Notes under the pieces: generated by a model
What the model was told of the DNA's origin: nothing
The model's database searches: none
The model's input: only the letters and a program-made list of their open reading frames with translations
Program-made: the position numbers and the translations under genes
Part shown: positions 40,016 to 48,690 of the stretch, in pieces
How the letters are laid out: the number at the start of each line of letters is the position of its first letter
Numbering within the stretch: position 1 is the stretch's first letter
Origin: Geomonas oryzisoli
GTDB taxonomy: Bacteria; Desulfobacterota; Desulfuromonadia; Geobacterales; Geobacteraceae
Reading direction: 5' to 3'
Assembly: GCF_018986915.1 (NCBI RefSeq)
Contig: NZ_CP076723.1
Span: forward strand, 186,001 to 250,000
Length of the DNA: 64,000 bases

Positions 40016-40043
40016 ATTTTAGTAGAAAGATGTTTTATTGCAA
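40016..40043 (-). promoter_or_regulatory. Predicted promoter of the hydrogenase operon
   Basis: On the minus strand TTGCAA, a 16-base spacer and TAAAAT lie about 70 bases upstream of the small-subunit start. No sigma-54 (GG-N10-GC) signature was seen. Confidence 0.5.
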
Positions 40044-40124
40044 GAGGAGAAAATGGATATGTCGAGAAAAAAAGTCAGAATGAGTGGTGGTTATGAGTAA
40101 AACAAGGATTTTGCTGACGTCTCT

Positions 40125-40148
40125 GTAGGGGCGAATAATCATTCGCCC
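40125..40148 (+). repeat. Single copy of the GGGGCGAAT palindromic repeat
   Basis: GTAGGGGCGAATAATCATTC then GCCC is identical over 24 bases to the copy at 1890-1913. It lies just downstream of the NarL-type regulator gene. Confidence 0.85.
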
Positions 40149-40168
40149 GCCTTTGCCTTCCGGCCCTG

Positions 40169-40804
40169 TTACACGAGCCCCTTCTCCTGTGCGTAACGCA
40201 GGAGCGCCACGCGCCCATCCACGTTCACCTTCTGGTAGATGTTGTGCAGGTGTACCTTCACCGTTCCCTCGCTGATACAGAGCCTGTCGGCGATCTCCTT
40301 GTTGCGCAGCCCGCCGGACACCATGCGTACCAACTCGACCTCGCGCTGGGTGAGGATGTTGGCCACCTCGCGCCCCCCCGCCTCGCGCTTCAGGAGTTTT
40401 TCCAGGGCCTGCTTGGCGGAGCGGCGCTCCAGCCACTGCTCGCCCGCATGCACCTTGCGGATGCACTGCACCAGGAACTGGGGTGCCATCTCCTTCAGGA
40501 CCACCCCCTGGATGCCGAGCATCACCGCGTCCAGCATGTCCTCGTCATCCAGGGCCGCGGTGAGCAGCACCAGCCGGGCGCCGAGCTTTTCCTCGGTCAC
40601 CCTGCGGGCCACGTCGATGCCGCTCATGCCGGGCATGCGGATGTCGAGCACCGCCACGTCCGGGCGCTGCCGGCGGATCTCTTCGATGGCGTCGGAGCCG
40701 TTGCTGCAGCTTGCCAGCACCTCGAAGTCCTCCTCGAAGTTGAAGAGGCCGGTCAGCCCGTTCAGGATCAGGGGATGGTCATCGGCTATGACCAGTCGTA
40801 TCAT
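40169..40804 (-). CDS. NarL/LuxR-family response regulator
   Basis: A 211-residue regulator. The receiver domain has Asp in DVAVLDIRMPGMSG near residue 53. The C-terminal LuxR-type helix-turn-helix begins NILTQREVELVRMVSGGLRN and contains KEIADRLCISEGTVKVHLHN. It starts one base after the stop of the histidine kinase gene (TGACATG), so the two form an operon and a cognate pair. The target genes are unknown; the hydrogenase operon is the nearest neighbour downstream but is a separate unit. Confidence 0.95.
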   Translation of the reverse strand: MIRLVIADDHPLILNGLTGLFNFEEDFEVLASCSNGSDAIEEIRRQRPDVAVLDIRMPGMSGIDVARRVTEEKLGARLVLLTAALDDEDMLDAVMLGIQGVVLKEMAPQFLVQCIRKVHAGEQWLERRSAKQALEKLLKREAGGREVANILTQREVELVRMVSGGLRNKEIADRLCISEGTVKVHLHNIYQKVNVDGRVALLRYAQEKGLV

Positions 40805-40805
40805 G

Positions 40806-42512
40806 TCAGCCTCCTAGTTCCACGAGTGGCAGGGTGATGTCGAGGCGGGCGCCCCGCTCGCCGGATTCGATCACGAGCTTCCCGTTCAGCGCGTCGATCC
40901 GCTCCCGCAGCGTCACCGGGCCGCGCTTGAGGTCGCTCAGCTGGTCCTGGTCGTAGCGTCCCTGGAAGCCGAAGCCGCGCCCGTCGTCGCTTACCGTGAT
41001 GCGGGCCCATTGCGCGTCGAAGCTGATCTCCGCCCGCAAGGTGGTGGCCTCGGCGTGGCGCACCGCGTTGATGAGCGCCTCGTGCACCACGAAGTAGATC
41101 TCGCGCGCGATGCTGCGCTGCAACTGCGGCGCCGGGGTGTGGCAGGTGACGGAGCAGGCGATCTCCCATTGCCGCCTGATGCGGCCGGCCAGCTCGTCCA
41201 GCCGCTTGGCCAGTCCGTACTCCTCGTTCTTGCGCCGGGAGAAGAGCTGCTTCATGTCGTTGATCTGCATTCTGAGGTCCCGCTGCTCCGAGGCGAGCAG
41301 CTGCTGCACCTGCCGGATGCTCTCCCTGGCCGCGGCGGGGTCCGCCTCGATCAGGCGGCTCACCGTCGCCAGTTGCAGCCCCGCTCCGGCCAGCGACTGG
41401 AGCAGGCCGTCGTGCAGGTCGTGGGCGAGCCGCAGGCGCTCGTCCGCCGCGGCGCCCTGCTGCAGCTGCTTCAGGAGCAGGGCGTGGTCGAGCCGGGCCG
41501 CGATCTCGTGGGCGACGATCCCCCCCAGCACCAGGTCGTCCGGGGTGAGGTGACGGCGGTCCAGGGCGACCAGGTATCCCGTGATCTTCTCGCCGTCCAA
41601 CGGGGAGACGCACGCGGAGGTGACGTTGAAGCACCGCACGAATTCCGGATGCAGCGGGGCGCCGCGGCGTTCCTGCAGCCCGGCGGCGGTGTTGCAGACC
41701 ACCAGCGCCTGACCCAAGCCGGCTTCGCGGGTAAAGAAGCTCGCCCGCTCCAGCCCTTTGGCCACGATGTCGCCGAAGACGCCCGGCTCCTTCCACTCGT
41801 AACGGCATCCCTCCGCCGTCCAGCTCAGCAGGTGCAGCCAGGGCTCCTCTTCCTCCTCCCACAAAAGGACCACCCGCGGCGCCCTCAGTATCGCGGCGGC
41901 ATGACCGAGCATCCCCTGGCCGTCCTCCCCCGGTTCCTCGGGCGGCGTTTCCCCGGGCCACTGGGACAGCATGGCGAGTATCTCCCGCATCGACTCCTCG
42001 TAGGCGCCCAGGTATCCCAGCAGGGCCGCCACCACCGCCAGGTAGGCGATGCGGATGATGAAGCGGTTCAGCTCGAAACTGTGGTCCAGGAGCAGGTTGG
42101 ATGGATACCAGGCGAGCAGGAGAGTGACCGACATGGCCGCTGCCGCGGTCCAGAGGGTGCCGCGCCACTGCCACCGGAAGGTGGCGCAGACCAGGATGAA
42201 GATGAAGTAGACGAAAAAAGGGCTGTTGGGGCCGGTGGTGAGGAACATGAGGCAGGTGAACACCAGCAGGTCGACGCTGTGGGTGACCAGGTGCAGGATG
42301 CCCCAGGCCAGGCCCCGGCGCCAGCTCACCGCCGCGATCACCACGGAGTAGCCGAGGTACGCGGTAAGGATGCCGTAGGTGATGTGGGCGTAGCGGGAAG
42401 GTTCGGATGGGTCGAGCCAGACGGCGAAGAGGAAGAACGCGGCCAGGATGACGCGCCCGGTGGCGATCAGGTACTCCGCCCGGGTTTTTGAATGGAATCT
42501 CAGTTGCGTCAT
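40806..42512 (-). CDS. Membrane sensor histidine kinase, NarX/DegS type (HisKA_3)
   Basis: A 568-residue kinase. About six hydrophobic helices occupy residues 15-175, then a GAF-like region (residues 195-350), a HisKA_3 domain with DERLRLAHDLHDGLLQSLAG near residue 378 (phospho-acceptor His) and an ATPase domain with EALINAVRHAEA and DDGRGFGF. The multi-helix input suggests sensing of the membrane state or a membrane-soluble ligand. AGGAGAACGACCCG precedes the ATG. The 100-base leader contains a short TCCTA-TCAT-TAGGA hairpin. Confidence 0.93.
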   Translation of the reverse strand: MTQLRFHSKTRAEYLIATGRVILAAFFLFAVWLDPSEPSRYAHITYGILTAYLGYSVVIAAVSWRRGLAWGILHLVTHSVDLLVFTCLMFLTTGPNSPFFVYFIFILVCATFRWQWRGTLWTAAAAMSVTLLLAWYPSNLLLDHSFELNRFIIRIAYLAVVAALLGYLGAYEESMREILAMLSQWPGETPPEEPGEDGQGMLGHAAAILRAPRVVLLWEEEEEPWLHLLSWTAEGCRYEWKEPGVFGDIVAKGLERASFFTREAGLGQALVVCNTAAGLQERRGAPLHPEFVRCFNVTSACVSPLDGEKITGYLVALDRRHLTPDDLVLGGIVAHEIAARLDHALLLKQLQQGAAADERLRLAHDLHDGLLQSLAGAGLQLATVSRLIEADPAAARESIRQVQQLLASEQRDLRMQINDMKQLFSRRKNEEYGLAKRLDELAGRIRRQWEIACSVTCHTPAPQLQRSIAREIYFVVHEALINAVRHAEATTLRAEISFDAQWARITVSDDGRGFGFQGRYDQDQLSDLKRGPVTLRERIDALNGKLVIESGERGARLDITLPLVELGG

Positions 42513-42600
42513 CGGGTCGTTCTCCTGCTTCCAGGACAGCGGCTGAAGGCGTGACGTCGGGGGAGCGTCCTATCATTAGGATTCGCTTCAGGGGCAGCAT

Positions 42601-42628
42601 TCTATACATGCTGTTTACGTTACGTCAA
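42601..42628 (-). promoter_or_regulatory. Predicted promoter of the NarL-type two-component operon
   Basis: On the minus strand TTGACG, a 16-base spacer and TATAGA, about 90 bases upstream of the kinase start. Confidence 0.55.
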
Positions 42629-42746
42629 TGATTTAGATGCGATTGGGCGGCGCAAAGGGTGGGATCGGGCGGGAAAAAATGAAACGGTGGACTATCGTCC
42701 ACAGCCTCCCCGCCCCGGGCGGGGGCAGGGGCAGGGAGGGGCGAGG

Positions 42747-43289
42747 CTAGATCATCTTTTCCAGGATCTCCGCCGCACTTTTCACGTAGTTGGGGCAGCG
42801 GGTCTTGAAGAGACCCTTCCTGTCGGCTTCTTTCATTCCTGCCTTGGTCCCCATGTCGATACCGAGCAGGCGGGAGCAGTCCAACTCGCCGTGACGTGCC
42901 TTGAACTCGTTGTTGAAGGCCTCGATCTTGGGGAACACCTTCTTCTCCTTGGGGCCGTGGGCAAGTCCCAGCACCATGTAGGCGCCGGTGACGGCGCCGC
43001 ACTCGCGACCGGCGACCATGCCGCCGGCAAAGCCGGTGGCGAGCCTGCAGGCGACCTCGGGGTTGACGCCGTAGGCGGGGGCGTAGTTTTCCAGGATGGC
43101 CTGGGAGCAGTTCATCGATTTCAGGAAATGCTTCCTGGCCGCTTCCGGGCGTCCCGCTGCGGGTCTGGCGTCCACGGCCGCTCCGGCCTCGCTGGTGATG
43201 CTACCCGCTGCGAGGCAGACGCCCAGGCAGAGCGAGCCTTTCAGCATGTCGCGCCTGCTGATCAGTTCCTGTTGCTTTTCCTTTTCCAC
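42747..43289 (-). CDS. Tat-exported C_GCAxxG_C_C family protein
   Basis: A 180-residue protein with a twin-arginine signal (ISRRDMLKGSLCLGVCLAAG). The mature part matches the C_GCAxxG_C_C family: NCSQAILENYAPAYG, a Gly-rich FAGGMVAGRECGAVTGAYMV, LDCSRLLG and a final TRCPNYVKSAAEIL. The spaced Cys are thought to bind a cofactor or metal; the function is unknown. Export through Tat implies folding and cofactor insertion in the cytoplasm. The start is GTG with GGAGG at good spacing. A perfect palindrome lies in its leader. Confidence 0.88.
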   Translation of the reverse strand: MEKEKQQELISRRDMLKGSLCLGVCLAAGSITSEAGAAVDARPAAGRPEAARKHFLKSMNCSQAILENYAPAYGVNPEVACRLATGFAGGMVAGRECGAVTGAYMVLGLAHGPKEKKVFPKIEAFNNEFKARHGELDCSRLLGIDMGTKAGMKEADRKGLFKTRCPNYVKSAAEILEKMI

Positions 43290-43309
43290 GAAAACCTCCG
43301 ATATGGTGG

Positions 43310-43330
43310 CCGCGGCAGGACCTGCCGCGG
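43310..43330 (-). promoter_or_regulatory. Perfect GC palindrome in the leader of the C_GCAxxG gene
   Basis: CCGCGGCAGG-A-CCTGCCGCGG, a 10-bp stem around one base, lies about 20 bases upstream of the start codon and just before the GGAGG site. There is no U-run. It may be an operator, or an RNA hairpin that separates this gene from the exporter operon upstream. Confidence 0.5.
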
Positions 43331-43410
43331 TTTGGGGGAGCTACGGAGGATGTGTTGTATCACATTATTTGAATTAAAGGAAGTGTCGAGGCGGTACAGC
43401 AGAACCGGCG

Positions 43411-44541
43411 CTATTCGAGTGACTTGCGGAAGCGGAGCACGCTTACAGTGAGCATCACCACGCCGATGAGCGCCATGGCCGCGATCTGGGGCCAGAGCAC
43501 CTCGAAGCCGACCCCTTTGAGGTAGACGCTTCTCAGCACCACCTCCTGGTAGCGCAGCGGGTTCAGGTAGGTGAGCCGTTGCAGGAACACCGGCATGCTG
43601 GAGATGGGGGAGCCGAAGCCTGAGAAGATGACGGCGGGCATGATGAAGAAGAAGCTGGTGACCATCGCCTGCTGCTGGGTCGCCGAGACGGTCGAGATGA
43701 ACAGCCCCACGCCGAGCATGCACAGGATGAAGCAGACGGTGCCGGCGGCGAGCACCAGGAGGCTTCCGGTGAGCGGCACCCGGAACCAGAGCGTCCCCGC
43801 CAGGCTGATCAGCGCCGTGTCCAAAAGCCCGATCAGGAAGAAGGGGATGGTCTTGCCCAGGATGAACTCGGTGCGCCGTATCGGCGTCACCATGATCTGC
43901 TCCAGTGTTCCGATCTCGCGCTCGCGCACCACCGCGAAGGCGGTCAGCGTCACCACGATCACCAGCACCAGGTTGCCGATGACACCCGGCACGAAGAACC
44001 ACTGGCTGGTCATGTCCGGGTTGTACCAGGGGCGGCGCTCCACCACGATCTCCGGGAGAGAGGCGGCGACACCGGGAGCCTGCCGGTTCAGCGCCTCGAT
44101 GCGGTACTGCCGCGCGAATGCCTGCGCCACCTGGTTCACGTAACCAAGCCCCACCAGCGCGGTGTTGGAGTTGCTGGCGTCCACCACCACCTGCAGGTGG
44201 GCGGTTTCTCCCTTGCGCAGGTCGCGGGCGAAACCGTCGTTGATCTGCAGCGCCATGGTCACCTGGTCGCGGTCGATCAGGTCCGGGATCTCGCGCCGGT
44301 CGGCGATGCGGCGCACCTCGAAGTAGCGGCTTGCCTGGAATCGGGAGACGAGGTCGCGGCTCACCTGGCTGTTGTCGTAGTCGACTACGGCGACGGGGAC
44401 GTGTTTGATCTCCAGCGTGGCGGCGTAGCCGAAGACCAGCGTCTGGATGATGGGAGGGGCGAACAGGAAGAAGCGCGCCCTCTTGTCGCGGATGACGTGC
44501 AGGAACTCCTTGATCAGCATCTGGCGCAGGCGGCCCAGCAT
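43411..44541 (-). CDS. ABC-2 type exporter permease (YbhR-like)
   Basis: A 376-residue permease: one N-terminal helix (FFLFAPPIIQTLVFGYAATL), a large extracytoplasmic loop (residues 50-170) and five C-terminal helices containing EIGTLEQIMVTPIRRTEFIL, the ABC-2 signature. It is the last gene of the TetR-linked exporter operon, 10 bases behind the first permease, with which it should form the channel. AGGGGGTAAC precedes the ATG. Confidence 0.92.
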   Translation of the reverse strand: MLGRLRQMLIKEFLHVIRDKRARFFLFAPPIIQTLVFGYAATLEIKHVPVAVVDYDNSQVSRDLVSRFQASRYFEVRRIADRREIPDLIDRDQVTMALQINDGFARDLRKGETAHLQVVVDASNSNTALVGLGYVNQVAQAFARQYRIEALNRQAPGVAASLPEIVVERRPWYNPDMTSQWFFVPGVIGNLVLVIVVTLTAFAVVREREIGTLEQIMVTPIRRTEFILGKTIPFFLIGLLDTALISLAGTLWFRVPLTGSLLVLAAGTVCFILCMLGVGLFISTVSATQQQAMVTSFFFIMPAVIFSGFGSPISSMPVFLQRLTYLNPLRYQEVVLRSVYLKGVGFEVLWPQIAAMALIGVVMLTVSVLRFRKSLE

Positions 44542-44551
44542 GTTACCCCCT

Positions 44552-45685
44552 TCAGCTCAGCTTCTTGTGGAAGACCCGCGTCGCCGCCAGGCCGAGCAGG
44601 GTTGCGAAGATGGCGAGCCCCAGCAGATCCTGCCACATGGTCAGCACCGGGGACCCCTTCAAAAAGACGTTGCGCAGGATGGCCATGTAGTAGCGCGCCG
44701 GCACGACGTGGGTGATCCCCTGCACCAGGGCGGGCATCTGGTCGATGGGGTACATGAACCCCGACAGCAGGAACGCCGGCAGGAAGGTGGCTATCAGGGA
44801 GATCTGGCTTGCCGCAAGCTGGGTCTTGGCGACCACGGAGAAGAAGTACCCAAGCGACAGCACCACGATCAGAAAGAGGAGGGTGCTCAGCAAAAAGACC
44901 CAGATGTGCCCCCGGAAGGGGACGCCGAACCACCACACCCCCATGATGGCGCAGAGGCTCGTGTCGGCGAGCCCGATCACAACGTAGGGGGCGAGCTTGC
45001 CGAGCATGATCTCCAGCGGCGTCACCGGGGTGGAGATCAGCTGCTCCATGGTGCCGCGCTCCCACTCCCGTGCCACGGTAAGCGAGGTGAGGAAGGTCCC
45101 GACCACCGCCATCACCATGGCCACCACGCCGGGGACGATGGTGACCATGCTCTCCAGGTTCTCGTTGAACCAAGTCCGGGCGTCGACGCTCAGGGGAAGC
45201 CGCGCCTGTCCCTGTCCGCGTCCCTGCAGCCATTCCAGCTGGAGCTGCTGGGAGTGGGCCTGCGCCACCGCCTCGGTGTAGCTCATGCCGAGGCTCGCGC
45301 TGTTGCTGTCGGTGCCGTCGAAGATCGCCTGCACGCTCACCTTCTGTCCCGAGCGGAGTTTTCTGGAGAAATCGGGGGGCACCACGAGTCCGATCTGACA
45401 CTGCCCGGCGTCGATGGCCCGCACCAGTTCCGGGTAGTTCGACACCGTCTTGACCACCCGGAAATAGACCGACGACTGGAAGCGCTTCAGGAAGTCCTGG
45501 CTTTGCTGGCTCTTTTCCTGGTCGTAGATGTAGACCGGGATGTGTTTGGTGTCGAAGCTCACGCCGTAGCCGAAGGCGAACATCATCACGATGGGCATGG
45601 CGATGACGATGCCGATGCTGCGGGCGTCGCGCCGGATCTGGATCATTTCCTTGCGCGCCATGGCGCAGAGCCGGTTCCAGTTCAT
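44552..45685 (-). CDS. ABC-2 type exporter permease (YbhS-like)
   Basis: A 377-residue permease with the same topology as its neighbour: helix near residue 25-45, periplasmic loop to about residue 175, then five helices with the ABC-2 segment WERGTMEQLISTPVTPLEIM. Its ATG overlaps the TGA of the upstream ATPase gene (ATGA). It pairs with the second permease as a heterodimer. Confidence 0.93.
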   Translation of the reverse strand: MNWNRLCAMARKEMIQIRRDARSIGIVIAMPIVMMFAFGYGVSFDTKHIPVYIYDQEKSQQSQDFLKRFQSSVYFRVVKTVSNYPELVRAIDAGQCQIGLVVPPDFSRKLRSGQKVSVQAIFDGTDSNSASLGMSYTEAVAQAHSQQLQLEWLQGRGQGQARLPLSVDARTWFNENLESMVTIVPGVVAMVMAVVGTFLTSLTVAREWERGTMEQLISTPVTPLEIMLGKLAPYVVIGLADTSLCAIMGVWWFGVPFRGHIWVFLLSTLLFLIVVLSLGYFFSVVAKTQLAASQISLIATFLPAFLLSGFMYPIDQMPALVQGITHVVPARYYMAILRNVFLKGSPVLTMWQDLLGLAIFATLLGLAATRVFHKKLS

Positions 45686-46701
45686 TGCCCCTTCTCCTTG
45701 TCGGTTACGGCCGTCTCCGTTTGATCGCCTTTATCCCGGTTATCCCTTTTATCCCTGTTCTCTTCGGTTTTGTTGAGGCTGGTCAGCGACACGAAGACGT
45801 CCTCCAGCGAGGGGCGGATCTGTTCGATGCGGGTCGCGGTGATGCCGCGCTCGGCGAGAAAGCCCTTCACCTCCGGGATGGCCCGCTCCGCCGAGGGGAC
45901 CACCAGGTGCAGCGCGTTGCCGAAGATGGCGGCATCGGACACCCCCGGCGCCCGCTGCAACTCCTCCAGGGCCTTCCCCACCTGGTCGCACTCGAGCAGC
46001 AGCAGGTTCCCCGCCATGCTCTTTTCCTTCAGCTCAAGCGGCGAACCCGAGGCGACGATCCTGCCGCGGTCGATCAGCACCAGGCGGTTGCAGTACTCGG
46101 CCTCGTCCATGTAATGGGTGGTCACGAAGACGGTGACCCCGTCGTCGGCCATGCGGTGGATCAGCTCCCAGAAGAGCCGGCGCGAGATGGGGTCGACCCC
46201 GGAGGTAGGTTCGTCCAGGAAGACGATGGGTGGGCGGTGCAGGACGGCGCACCCCAGGGCCAGGCGCTGCTTCCACCCCGCGGCGAGGGTCCCGGTGAGA
46301 AGCTGTTCCCGCCCGGAGAGCCCCGCCATGTCTATGGCCCAGTCGATCCGTTCCTTCTGTTCGGCCGCGGGGACGCTGTACATCCCGGCGAAGAAGCGCA
46401 GGTTCTCGATCACCTTCAGGTCGTTGTACAGGGAGAACTTCTGCGACATGTAGCCGATGTTCTGCCGCACCCGCTCCGGTTCGCGCGCCACGTCCAGCCC
46501 GGCCACGACGGCCTTGCCCGAGGTGGGACGCAGCAGGCCGCAGAGCATCCTGATGGTGGTGGACTTGCCGGCGCCGTTGGGCCCGAGGAACCCGAAGATC
46601 TCGCCGGGGCTCGCCTGGAGCGAGATGTGGTCCACCGCCACGAAGTCGCCGAAGCGCTTCACCAGGTCCTGCACCACGACTGCGGGGGCGGTGCCGTTCA
46701 T
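45682..46701 (-). CDS. ABC exporter ATP-binding protein (second YbhF half)
   Basis: A 339-residue ATPase with Walker A GFLGPNGAGKSTTI near residue 42, Walker B IVFLDEPTSGVDP and the switch His in TTHYMDEAEY. The usual LSGG signature is altered to LAAGWKQRLALG, so this may be the weaker half of the pair. The last 30 residues (NRDKRDNRDKGD...) are encoded by a GGGATAAA-type repeat and are probably not functional. Its ATG overlaps the stop of the first ATPase gene. In E. coli the two halves are fused as YbhF. Confidence 0.92.
   Translation of the reverse strand: MNGTAPAVVVQDLVKRFGDFVAVDHISLQASPGEIFGFLGPNGAGKSTTIRMLCGLLRPTSGKAVVAGLDVAREPERVRQNIGYMSQKFSLYNDLKVIENLRFFAGMYSVPAAEQKERIDWAIDMAGLSGREQLLTGTLAAGWKQRLALGCAVLHRPPIVFLDEPTSGVDPISRRLFWELIHRMADDGVTVFVTTHYMDEAEYCNRLVLIDRGRIVASGSPLELKEKSMAGNLLLLECDQVGKALEELQRAPGVSDAAIFGNALHLVVPSAERAIPEVKGFLAERGITATRIEQIRPSLEDVFVSLTSLNKTEENRDKRDNRDKGDQTETAVTDKEKGQ
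45729..45758 (-). repeat. GGGATAAA repeat read into a coding end
   Basis: On the minus strand AGGGATAAAAGGGATAACCG GGATAAAGGC-like units encode the Asn/Arg/Asp/Lys tail of the second ATPase. Similar units lie at 28757-28795 and 61712-61780. Confidence 0.65.
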
Positions 46702-47672
46702 CGCTCGCCCCTTTGTGTGCCGCGGTCGCCGTCTTCCCGGGCTCCCTGTCCCTGTACCGCCTCGACGAAGAGGTCTTCGATGGAGGGGGCGACCTGTTCG
46801 ATGGCGTCGCAGGAAAGCCCCGCCGCTGCGATGCGGTCGCGCAGTTCCGGGATCATGCGCCCGGGGTCGTGCACCACCAGGTGCAGGCCGTCCCCGACGA
46901 TCATCGCGGTGGAGATCCCCTCCACCCCGGCCAGGAGGTCCCGCACCGGGCGCGGTTCCGCGCAGACGATGGAGAGGACGGCGCCGGGAAGGGAGTCCTT
47001 CAGGTTGGCGGGGGTGTCGCAAAAGAGCATGCGCCCCTCGTGCAAAAGCGCCACGCGGTGGCAGCGCTCCGCCTCGTCGAGGTAGGCGGTGGTCGTGAGG
47101 ATGGTCACCCCCTGGTCCAGGAGCGTGTAGAGGATGCGCCAGAAGTCGCGTCGCGACACCGGGTCCACCCCGTTGGTCGGCTCGTCCAGCAGGATCACCT
47201 CCGGGGTGTGGATCAGGGCGCAGACGAGCCCCAGTTTCTGCTTCATGCCGCCGGAGAGTTTCCCGGCCAGGCGGGAGCGGAACTCCGACATCCCCGCCGC
47301 CCGCAAAAGCTCGACAGCGCGCGCGTCCCGCTCCTGGCGCGGCACCCCGAAGAGGTCGGCGTAGAAGCGGATGTTCTCGTCCACCGTCAGCTCCTCGTAC
47401 AGCCCGAAGCGCTGCGGCATGTAACTGATGCGGTGCTTGGCCCTCTTGGCGTCACGGGAAAGATCGAAGCCGGCGACGGTGGCGCTCCCCTCATCCGGCG
47501 CGAGCACCCCGGCGAGCATGCGCATCGTGGTGGTCTTGCCGGCGCCGTCGGGGCCGACCAGCCCGAAGATCTCGCCGCGCCGGACGGCGAAGGTGAGCCC
47601 GTCCACGGCGCGCACGCCGGGAAAGGACTTGGTGAGCCCGTCGAGCTCTATGGCGTTGCCTGCCTCGCTCAT
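46698..47672 (-). CDS. ABC exporter ATP-binding protein (first YbhF half)
   Basis: A 324-residue ATPase with all standard motifs: Walker A GLVGPDGAGKTTTM, the signature LSGGMKQKLGLV, Walker B VILLDEPTNGVDP and the end region TTTAYLDEAER (the switch His is replaced by Ala in TTTAY). It energises the two ABC-2 permeases. It starts one base after the HlyD gene stop. The two non-identical ATPases, each with one altered motif, suggest an asymmetric pair. Confidence 0.94.
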   Translation of the reverse strand: MSEAGNAIELDGLTKSFPGVRAVDGLTFAVRRGEIFGLVGPDGAGKTTTMRMLAGVLAPDEGSATVAGFDLSRDAKRAKHRISYMPQRFGLYEELTVDENIRFYADLFGVPRQERDARAVELLRAAGMSEFRSRLAGKLSGGMKQKLGLVCALIHTPEVILLDEPTNGVDPVSRRDFWRILYTLLDQGVTILTTTAYLDEAERCHRVALLHEGRMLFCDTPANLKDSLPGAVLSIVCAEPRPVRDLLAGVEGISTAMIVGDGLHLVVHDPGRMIPELRDRIAAAGLSCDAIEQVAPSIEDLFVEAVQGQGAREDGDRGTQRGER

Positions 47673-47673
47673 G

Positions 47674-48672
47674 TCACTTGGCCGGGGCTACGGCCAGGGT
47701 CGCATCCGCCGGCATCCCAGGCTTCAGCTCGTGCCCGGGGTTCTCCAGCTCGATCTTGATGCGGTACACCAGGGTCACCCGCTCCTTGTGGGTCTCCACC
47801 GACTTCGGGGTGAACTCGGCCTGCGAGGAGATGAAGGAGACCCGCCCCCGGTAGGTCTTGCCCGGGTAGGTGTCGCTCTTGACTTTGGCGACCTGCCCGA
47901 GCTTCACCCGGCCCAGATCGGTCTCGCTCAGGTAGCCGCGCATCCAGAGGTGGTCCAGGTCGGCGACGGTGGCTACCGGGCTCCCGGCAGTCAGCACCTC
48001 GCCCAGTTCGGCCTGGCGCACCAGCACCACGCCGGTGATGGGGGACTGGAGGGTGGTGTAGGAGAGCTTGATCCTGGAGAGCTCCAGCGCCTGGCGCGCC
48101 GAGCGGACGGCGGCGCGGTTCACCTCCACCTGCTCCTTGCGCACCCCTTCCAGCACCTGGTCGTAGTTCTGCTTCGCCCGCTCCAGGACGGCCTGGCTCC
48201 GCTTCAGCGCCGCGGCGGCGGTATCACGCACCTGCGCCGAGACTTCGTCCTTTTCGTAGAGGGCCTGGTAGCGCTGCAGGTCGTGCTTTTTCAGCTCGTA
48301 GTCGGCCTGGGCGTCCAGCACCGACTGGTGCGCCGCCTTCTTCTCCTGGGGACGGCTTCCCGCCGTCGCGAGCCCCAGCTCGGCCTGGCGCGTGCCGACG
48401 GCCGCCTCGTCGATCTGGACCTGCTGCCGGTAGTCCCCCTGGTCCAGCCTGGCCAGGACGTCACCCGCCTTGACCAGCTGTCCCTCCTCGATGGGGAGCT
48501 CCGCCAGCCGACCGGGAACCTTGAAGCCGACCACGCTCTCGTGCGCCTCGATGTTCCCGGAGAGGGTGATCGAGGTGGCCTCGGCGTCGTTATGGGCGCG
48601 ATGGGTGAAGAAGTATCCGGCGCCGACCAGCACGGCGACCAGCAGGATGATCGGGATCAGTTTTCTTTTCAT
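47674..48672 (-). CDS. HlyD-family membrane fusion protein (YbhG-like)
   Basis: A 332-residue adaptor. An N-terminal anchor helix (LIPIILLVAVLVGAGYFF), a lipoyl-like half (GNIEAHESVVGFKVPGRLAEL), a long coiled coil (residues 95-200) and the second half (LQSPITGVVLVRQAELGEVL) are seen, then a barrel domain. It bridges the inner-membrane ABC complex to the TolC protein encoded just upstream. The ATG at 48670-48672 begins MKRKLIPI and follows GAGGTC. Confidence 0.94.
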   Translation of the reverse strand: MKRKLIPIILLVAVLVGAGYFFTHRAHNDAEATSITLSGNIEAHESVVGFKVPGRLAELPIEEGQLVKAGDVLARLDQGDYRQQVQIDEAAVGTRQAELGLATAGSRPQEKKAAHQSVLDAQADYELKKHDLQRYQALYEKDEVSAQVRDTAAAALKRSQAVLERAKQNYDQVLEGVRKEQVEVNRAAVRSARQALELSRIKLSYTTLQSPITGVVLVRQAELGEVLTAGSPVATVADLDHLWMRGYLSETDLGRVKLGQVAKVKSDTYPGKTYRGRVSFISSQAEFTPKSVETHKERVTLVYRIKIELENPGHELKPGMPADATLAVAPAK

Positions 48673-48690
48673 GGGTGCATGACCTCGCAA

